This document shows, in pieces, positions 63,761 to 64,000 of a stretch of DNA of 64,000 nt. Both the position numbers and the translations under genes were made by a program. The notes under the pieces were generated by a model. It was not told where the DNA came from and searched no databases. It worked only from the letters and a program-made list of their open reading frames with translations. The stretch's first letter is position 1. Each line of letters begins with the position of its first letter. Origin of the DNA: Bacillus sp. F19 (lineage in GTDB: Bacteria; Bacillota; Bacilli; Bacillales; Bacillaceae); contig CP085710.1 of NCBI GenBank assembly GCA_023823795.1, positions 2,692,001-2,756,000 of the forward strand, read 5' to 3'.

Positions 63761-64000
63761 CATCATAATTGTGGTTGTAGTGAGATAATCCATGAATGGA
63801 TGGATTATATTAAAGAGAATCAAGATAAAATAGATGAGTTAATTGTACATTCAGCATTTCAATTTATCTTTCAGGATAGAAAATTCTTACACGATTTTCA
63901 TTTAGAGTTAGCGGAATTTCTTATAAAATATATGGATGATATCGAGAGTAAATATCCTCAATTTGTAACAAATAAAAAACGAATAGCACGTAGATATTTT
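63761..64000 (+). pseudogene. Possible 3' continuation of the preceding gene
   Basis: An 80-codon stop-free stretch in the frame of the gene at 63437 runs off the window: HHNCGCSEIIHEWMDYIKEN, then helical, charged sequence ending KKRIARRYF. It has no ribosome site or start of its own near the beginning, which favours one interrupted gene. The rest is outside the window. Confidence 0.45.

Overview
The window reads as a chromosomal segment of a low-GC, endospore-forming Bacillaceae bacterium (Bacillus/Metabacillus-like). Supporting signs are the neighbouring odhAB and yojO/yojN genes as in B. subtilis, a gdh-glcU pair, sporulation and germination families (YhcN/YlaJ, sporulenol cyclase, DUF3231, DUF2642, Mn catalase), a RsbR-type stressosome protein, a SigB promoter and a CcpA cre site. 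No rRNA, tRNA or CRISPR array was seen.

Layout. 0-3 kb: the 3' part of a cobalamin riboswitch and its terminator ahead of a cobalt ECF transporter (cbiMNQO). 3-15 kb: DinB, a MerR-like protein with internal repeats, an ABM monooxygenase, an SDR, a SigB-controlled YtxH protein, oligoendopeptidase F, RecQ, two YdjO paralogues, a cobalamin-binding sensor overlapping a soluble histidine kinase, and an AlaX editing protein. 15-32 kb: housekeeping genes mixed with many decayed genes (SDR, PLD, PAS, gdh, AadA-like, sporulenol cyclase, SDR, old yellow enzyme). 32-45 kb: an ArsR/SRPBCC pair, IS3-family copy 1, an array of about 50-bp palindromic tandem repeats, odhAB, an IS150-like element sitting in the loop of a terminator, and the yojO/yojN pair. 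45-55 kb: a mobile and scrambled zone with an IS1182 fragment, a TnpI-like tyrosine recombinase, DUF3231 genes and remnants, IS3 copy 2 between two unrelated gene fragments, and a spore-type Mn catalase. 55-63 kb: an arsenic island read leftward, arsR-arsB-arsC-arsD-arsA-small ORF-trxB-phosphatase-hesB-like gene, with an arsN1-like gene beyond; IS3 copy 3 splits the hesB-like gene with a clean 3-bp duplication.

How the genes work together. In the arsenic island ArsC reduces arsenate using thioredoxin recycled by TrxB, ArsD hands As(III) to ArsA, which energises ArsB, and the ArsN1-like acetyltransferase may detoxify arsinothricin-type compounds. ArsR probably controls both the operon and a small divergently placed XRE gene, because the two promoters share a nearly identical 24-bp block. 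The cobalt transporter (B12 riboswitch) and the B12-binding sensor/kinase pair form a second theme.

Many genes carry single frameshifts. This may be true decay or draft-assembly error; reads are needed to tell. The best leads are the cobalamin sensor-kinase pair, the shared ars/XRE operator, the palindromic repeat array, the IS inside a terminator loop, and the TnpI-like recombinase with its upstream direct repeats.
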